A DNA stretch of 64,000 nucleotides. It comes from Rotaria sp. Silwood1 (Eukaryota; Rotifera; Eurotatoria; Philodinida; Philodinidae). This document shows positions 59,201 to 64,000 of this stretch, one piece after another. The translations under genes were made by a program, and so were the position numbers. The notes beneath the pieces were generated by a model. The model saw only the letters and a program-made list of their open reading frames with translations. It did not search any database and had not been told where the DNA came from. The stretch spans positions 66,287 to 130,286 of the forward strand of contig CAJNOP010000321.1 of the NCBI GenBank assembly GCA_905250075.1, given 5' to 3'. Position 1 is the stretch's first letter. Every line of letters starts with the position of its first letter.

Positions 59201-59931
59201 TTAACCCTTTACCTTCCCCCCCCCCCCCTTGGTCACTGGAATGGCCATTTGTAGAACGATTGCAGAAAATAAAGGAAGCATAGAATTCAAAAACTCTAAG
59301 AGCACTTTTTGTAGTAAACTTTATGAGCTATCGACTTGTAAAAAAAAAGATTTTTTTCACTGTGCTAGTGCCGAGATATACAACTTATAAAATCGATGAT
59401 TTTCAAAAAAAGTAAAAAATGGAATTTTTTTGGTAAAATTCTTTTTCTACCTCTAGGCAATAAATATCTTGGCAACGTGTTGCGTGATTTACATCAAAGA
59501 AAGTGTCCACTAGTAGATTATATAAGTTTCAAAAATTTGAAAAGCATTAGGTAGGCAAAATGTGGTAAAGCATCGAATGGTCACTGAAGGACTTCCAGAA
59601 AATCAACCCTTAGCTTTTGGCCGTCTACAACCCGAAAATAAAGTTTTGTTTAAACTACCTAGAATTATAGAGTGAACAATTCTCTACAAAATAAGACGTC
59701 CACGAGCTCTCTAAGACGTTTTTTGGCCGAACTCCGTCGGTATTATGGAAAATTCACGAAATTTTTTCCAAATTGATGCCCCTACTCCCCTTCAACAAAC
59801 TACTCTAAAACTCAAGTGTGCGTTTGATCGATCTGGCCGTACTTTTAGCATATTGGAGGCACCAATACTCTATTCCAATGGCTATTTCATCAATAGCTCT
59901 TAGGAAACTTCTATGGAGGGTAAAGGGTTAA
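59201..59931. mobile_element. Second TTAA-flanked element (piggyBac-like MITE)
   Basis: TTAA at 59201-59204 and 59928-59931 flanks 723 bp with inverted ends CCCTTTACCTTCC / GGAGGGTAAAGGG. The ends share CCCTTT with the element at 46199. A run of about 13 C follows the left end. There is no transposase frame, and the interior is unlike the first element, without a long hairpin. Confidence 0.78.
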
Positions 59932-59939
59932 GGTCTTTC

Positions 59940-60780
59940 TTTTCAGAATATCAAATCGAAAATCAAAATTTTTTCCCCGGCCATGTGCCTTTTTTCTACT
60001 TGGTTTTCTGGCGGACCCTCTCTTAAATTCTAAAAAATAGTCAACGATTACCACATTAAGAAGTTTAACAAATTTATATTAGTTTTTTCCAATAATTATG
60101 AAAACACTGGAATATTGTATAGCATTCAAACTCATATTCTTCGTACTGTTCAACTCTTTTTTATTGTTAAATAAAGATGAAAATTTTTGTGTGCAGTTGC
60201 TGAGGTCTGCAAAAAGGAGAGGGTGCCGTCAAAACTTGAACTTAAAATTTACACTCACGCATATTTTCTTCGAAAATATGCTTGAGTTCCACAAAACAAA
60301 ACCTTGCAATATGTTTTAGATACTAAATGTTCAGGAAGAAAAGAAAGTCAAGAGAACTGGACAAATATTGGCAGAGGGGGAGAACGGAGTGTCCCGATAT
60401 TCAGTTTTCAGTTGGATGTCTTTTATGAATGGTGCATTCAGAATGCTGTTCATAGGTATAAATACTTATCTTTTTGTCAGGATTAATATAAAACATAAAA
60501 TTCATCAAAGATTAAAATAAAACAGTACAAATAATATGAAAATAAATTTGTCTGGATACAAAGTTCACTCATATATTTACGTGGTCAAGATATTGAAGAG
60601 AATATGAAAAATCAGTTTAACACTAAGAATGCGAAAAAGAGATGGGACAATACACAGAAGAGACGGTGGCCCAGATAAAGAATATTTTCTTGAGTAGGTA
60701 GTTAATGAGAAGAATTATTGAAAAGAAAACTGTTGAAAAGTAAAGATTAAATAGTCTTGTCTTCAGAAAAGTGTTAATGT
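59940..60780. other. Intergenic stretch with no gene seen
   Basis: AT-rich; short frames at 60098-60486 lack motifs and support. Confidence 0.45.
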
Positions 60781-60805
60781 GCGTTCACGAAGTTGTATTG
60801 ATGGT

Positions 60806-61177
60806 CTATTTTCCACATACCAAACGTGTTCTGAATACAAGGACACCATTGCAACAGATGTAAAATGATGGGTTGTATGCCTTCGTGCCACAGCACGCTT
60901 TGCCACGTCCAGAAGTAAGTACACCGTTGCAGCAGGTGTAAAATGATGGATTGTATGCTTTCGTGCCACAGCACGCTTTACCACTTCCAAAAGTAAGTAC
61001 ACCGTTGCAGCAGGTGTAAAATGATGGATTGTANNNNNNNNNNCCAAAAGTAAGTACACCGTTGCAGCAGGTGTAAAATGATGGATTGTAAGTTCCACAG
61101 ACAGTGCCTTCAATAATTGACCAACAAGAAATAGTAAGTATGAAAAGTATAGCTAAAGTTGCAAATGAAGTATGCAT
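60806..61177 (-). CDS. Galaxin-like di-cysteine repeat protein
   Basis: A single exon of 123 codons including gap positions. Residues 1-19 (MHTSFATLAILFILTISCW) form a signal peptide. The rest is at least four tandem repeats of about 24 residues, of the form YNPSFYTCCNGVL...GKACCGTKA, ending with a variant (YICCNGVLVF...LVCGK). Paired Cys-Cys with YNP is the pattern of galaxins, extracellular matrix proteins first known from coral skeletons (established), found in many animals. A secreted, disulphide-rich matrix role is inferred. The DNA repeats are nearly identical, indicating recent expansion or homogenisation. Ten N at 61034-61043 lie within a repeat, so copy number and frame across the gap are uncertain. 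Confidence 0.8.
   Translation of the reverse strand: MHTSFATLAILFILTISCWSIIEGTVCGTYNPSFYTCCNGVLTFXXXXYNPSFYTCCNGVLTFGSGKACCGTKAYNPSFYTCCNGVLTSGRGKACCGTKAYNPSFYICCNGVLVFRTRLVCGK
61034..61043. other. Gap of 10 N within galaxin repeats
   Basis: A short gap inside nearly identical 72 nt repeats, most likely where the assembler could not resolve repeat number. Confidence 0.95.
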
Positions 61178-61199
61178 TTCTTCGGATTAAGAAAATTAA

Positions 61200-62730
61200 A
61201 ATATATAGTCGTAATCCTACTAATCTTATATTCGGTAGTGTGTATAAGGTTTGGAGAATGACAAAATAGATCGAGACGATGATTTATATATGTATGAAAG
61301 AATATATTTCATGACATTTTCGAGGAAATGAGTCTATGTTTGATTACAAAAAGAAGCAATTTTATTACTAATTGCGTGAGGGTTTATGAGCAACAAAGTT
61401 ATGCATCATAAAGGTATGCAATGACGCAGATAACTAGTAATGAGAGACTGATGCAAAACAAATCCACGTGCACATGCTAGTTTCAAACGGACGAACCCGA
61501 AATCAAAATAGAAATACATAAAGTCATATATCTTAATAAACGAAGAATAAAATGAAAAAGACAAAATTTTAATCATTGTAGTCGAATCAATGGGCAGCAT
61601 ATGTATAGGCATTATATGTCACAAATTAATAAGAAATAAGATATCTAAATTTCGTTCAACAATTGATGAAATACGCGATTGTAAAAGCAACTTAGTTAGA
61701 AAACAACATTGATATTAAACAGTAGGAGCCTCTTATTCGACAAAAAGTCCATTTCAAATGGTGGTTGTGCATATATGAATAAATAGATGCAAATATATTG
61801 ACTTGCAAAATATGAACAAAATATTAATGGTTGTGTAGAATTAAAATAGTTTTCGATTCAAATTTAATTTATTTCGATTGTATAAGTTTATCTCTCATTC
61901 AATTATGATTTTTTCTGAGCAGATTGAGATTTCCAGTTTTGCTAAGGAACAATCTGAATATAACCAAATTGTAATCTTACTTCCAATATTTATATATATA
62001 TCTGTTTCAATCCATGGTTTTCTTGCGACATTTATTCTATTCTACTTGTTATTAAAATTTCCTTTTGGTTTTTCTTCATATAATTGATCAATACTCGTAA
62101 AGTTCAATCGAATTATAATAAACTGTTTTTTATCATAGTTTATACAATAAACTATTAAGAGAGGAAGAAAAGTAGTTTGTGTGCCTGTGAAAATATTAGC
62201 AAGATGTGTACTGTAGTTACATGTGTAGTATGTTGGAGTAGAAGATTTTTGTTTTTTTTCTATTGACTCCAAATATTCGTTAAAGATTGAAAGCAATGCA
62301 AGGCTGCGCATGTCATAAACTAGCATGACTCATTTAATGTTAGTCACCTATAACTTCAATATAAAAATCGAAAGTACAAGCATTTCAAACGTGTCTATGG
62401 AGGGACGACTATTATCATACTTCAAAACATATTATTAAATCGATTACCATCTGACTACGTATATAGGAACAACGAAAGAAAACTTCCATGAATTGGAAAA
62501 TCTCATAAACGATAAATCACGAAAAAGAAAAAGTGCAACGGAGACAACGAAAGAGATAATCCAATGTACAAGCGCAGCATATGACACATAATTATAAAAA
62601 AGGAAGAGAACAATAAAGGTAGCCGAACAAAGAATCGGTAATCCTCAGTGGAAAACTTCCAATTAAAAATCGGATTATTGTGAAACAAAATCAAGATTGT
62701 AATCCATTTAGCAGATTTTCTTTGTGAAAA
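61200..62730. other. Intergenic stretch with no gene seen
   Basis: AT-rich; short frames on both strands have no motifs. Confidence 0.5.
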
Positions 62731-62734
62731 AACC

Positions 62735-62845
62735 AAGGGGGAACAAACTGATTTTTTGATTTCCTTGATTTCTGTTGATTTTATTGATTTCTCTTGATTT
62801 CATTGATTTCTCTTGATTTCATTGATTTCTCTTGATTTCAAAATT
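62735..62845. repeat. Microrepeat TTGATTTC block with AAGGGGGAAC leader
   Basis: ACCAAGGGGGAACAAACTGA is followed by about ten tandem variants of TTGATTTCT/TTGATTTCA, including a higher-order unit of about 19 bp repeated three times. The leader resembles ACCAAGGGGGAAACGACTGA at about 20800, which is also followed by short repeats. Confidence 0.7.
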
Positions 62846-63011
62846 ATTTCTAGCATCAATTAAAACTTTAGTTTTCTTTACATCATTTGAAAAATGCCTT
62901 TTATATTCATTGATGTTATCATAATTAGACACATCTTATGAAGAGGAAAATTTTATTGAAAAAAACGATAATTCACAACAGTGAAATCACTAGGTGGGTT
63001 GAAAGTAAGAA

Positions 63012-63558
63012 TATATAATATTTCAAATTTTCCTCTCTATATATCGACAGTTACAAATCATATTTATACCACATGTCGTAGGTAAGACTAGTCAGAGATG
63101 TAAAATATGATGAGCCTCTGAACGTAGAAATTTGTTTCAAAACATGTAGTTATGTTTTAGTTACTGTTATGTGACTGCATGAAAAATTCGATGTTCTTTG
63201 TGTTGCCTTTGGTTTCCACATTCTTGTCTGCTTATTTCAATCTGAGAAACAAACTAGATTTCACCAGAATTCCAACTTCTGTGAACTAAAAGAATACAAA
63301 GCTTAACGAAATCCAATTTTTTTTCAGATTAAAATAAGCAGACAAGAATATGAAAATCAAAGGCAACACAAAGAACATCGAATTTTTCATGCAGTCACAT
63401 AACAGTAACTAAAACATAACTACATGTTTTGAAACAAATTTCTACGTTCAGAGGCTCATCGTATTTTACATCTCTGACTGGTCTTACCTACGACATGTGG
63501 TATAAATATGAGATGTAAATGTCAATATATAGAGAGAAAAATTCGAAAAATTATATGT
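63012..63558. repeat. Large palindrome (foldback element)
   Basis: The left arm 63012-63246 and right arm 63325-63558 are reverse complements at about 95 percent by eye, around a loop of about 78 bp. Both contain CATGTCGTAGGTAAGAC and the GAGGCTCATC block. No coding frame or obvious target duplication. The high arm identity suggests recent origin or ongoing conversion between arms. Confidence 0.85.
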
Positions 63559-63707
63559 TCTGGTTCTTGTGGTCCATCTAGTATAAATATGACATATAAC
63601 AACAACATTTTTACTTCAACAAAATCAGTTGAAAAGACAATCTGTTATTCACTTCTAACCCGTAATGTTCGACCGGAGGATAAAGAACTTCTATCTTTTT
63701 GCAAAAA

Positions 63708-63902
63708 TCAGCAAGCAGCTTGTTTATGAAGATATTTTTTATCATCATTAATGATAACTTGAAAGTAAGTGTGAGCAAATTCTTCTGTTACATTATCGAC
63801 TAATCTTATTTCACGATGTGCAGATATGTTAAAATTATGTGTAGTATTATAGCTATCATCTAAATTTATTTCTTCATCACTGTCATGATCATATGTAACA
63901 TC
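63708..63902 (-). pseudogene. Coding-like 3' fragment of an unknown gene
   Basis: The minus strand is open for 64 codons before a TGA, reading DVTYDHDSDEEINLDDSYNT and later REIRLVDNVTEEFAHTYFQV, ending HKQAAC. The acidic start and ordered amphipathic composition look like real protein. Its 5' side is replaced by a telomere-like structure at 63903, with no start codon or acceptor. No family recognised. It may be a gene end cut off by that structure. Confidence 0.35.
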
Positions 63903-64000
63903 GTGTGTGTGGGTGGGTGGATGTGCATACGGGGTTGATATTACTTAACGATCAGACGATTCACAGCCGCACACTCACACTCACACCCACCCACACCCAA
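63903..64000. repeat. Telomere-like TGTGGG / CCCACA structure 7, at window end
   Basis: GTGTGTGTGGGTGGGTGGATGTG, spacer including GTTGATATTACTTAACGATC, then GCCGCACACTCACACTCACACCCACCCACACCC running to the window edge. Part of the spacer resembles the reverse complement of the spacers at 47320 and 55890. Confidence 0.75.

Noticed and set aside
1..64000. CRISPR arrays, bacterial operons, riboswitches
   Set aside because: No regularly spaced identical repeats with unique spacers and no prokaryotic gene layout; the window is eukaryotic.

Overview
The window reads as an AT-rich animal genome with short spliceosomal introns (about 50-75 nt in several genes), TATA boxes 30-100 nt upstream of several start codons, AATAAA signals just after stops, and long gene-poor stretches. 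Degenerate (TGTGGG)n arrays, an NHL-repeat gene, and a fungal/bacterial-type extracellular PHB depolymerase interrupted by introns all suggest a bdelloid rotifer, whose telomere repeat is TGTGGG and whose genomes carry many foreign genes. That assignment is an inference; no rRNA or other diagnostic marker is present.

Layout. 1-6.2 kb: no convincing gene. 6.3-7.6 kb (minus): three-exon, circularly permuted (type 2) PHB depolymerase. 7.8-9.6 kb: foldback element with a nested insertion and decayed telomere-like repeats. 9.6-32.5 kb: four diverged copies (A-D) of a roughly 5 kb unit, each carrying one small two-exon Gly-Tyr-rich gene with the same splice sites, phase, TATA box and poly(A) signal. 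The copies differ by indels, a decayed upstream ORF, a 1.3 kb insertion and a foldback element. 32.6-36 kb: a small MITE with mariner-like ends, then two paralogous secreted-protein genes (minus). 36.9-38 kb: mitochondrial glutamate-carrier (SLC25) pseudogene. 41.6-44.2 kb (minus): intronless secreted protein, an amidohydrolase-like last exon, and a truncated NHL-repeat exon.

45.8-47 kb: bulb-type lectin gene split by a 591 bp TTAA-flanked element; the lectin frame becomes continuous if the element is removed together with one TTAA. 48.9-49.3 kb (plus): small secreted gene of unknown function. 50-51.1 kb (minus): serpin pseudogene lacking its reactive-centre exon. 52.5-54.8 kb: several palindromes, one unusually GC-rich. 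56.9-57.7 kb (plus): secreted protein. 59.2-59.9 kb: a second TTAA-flanked element. 60.8-61.2 kb (minus): galaxin-like di-cysteine repeat protein with a sequence gap inside the repeats. 63-63.6 kb: large palindrome.

The most unusual recurring signal is a compact structure: a (TGTGGG)n-like array, a short spacer, then a (CCCACA)n-like array. This is the orientation of a telomere-telomere fusion. It occurs at seven clear loci, concentrated after 42.9 kb, and two pairs of loci share similar spacers. It may be a telomere-repeat hairpin element or a scar of break repair. The genes do not form a single pathway; most are secreted or accessory proteins, and several are decaying, as expected for a subtelomeric or accessory region.
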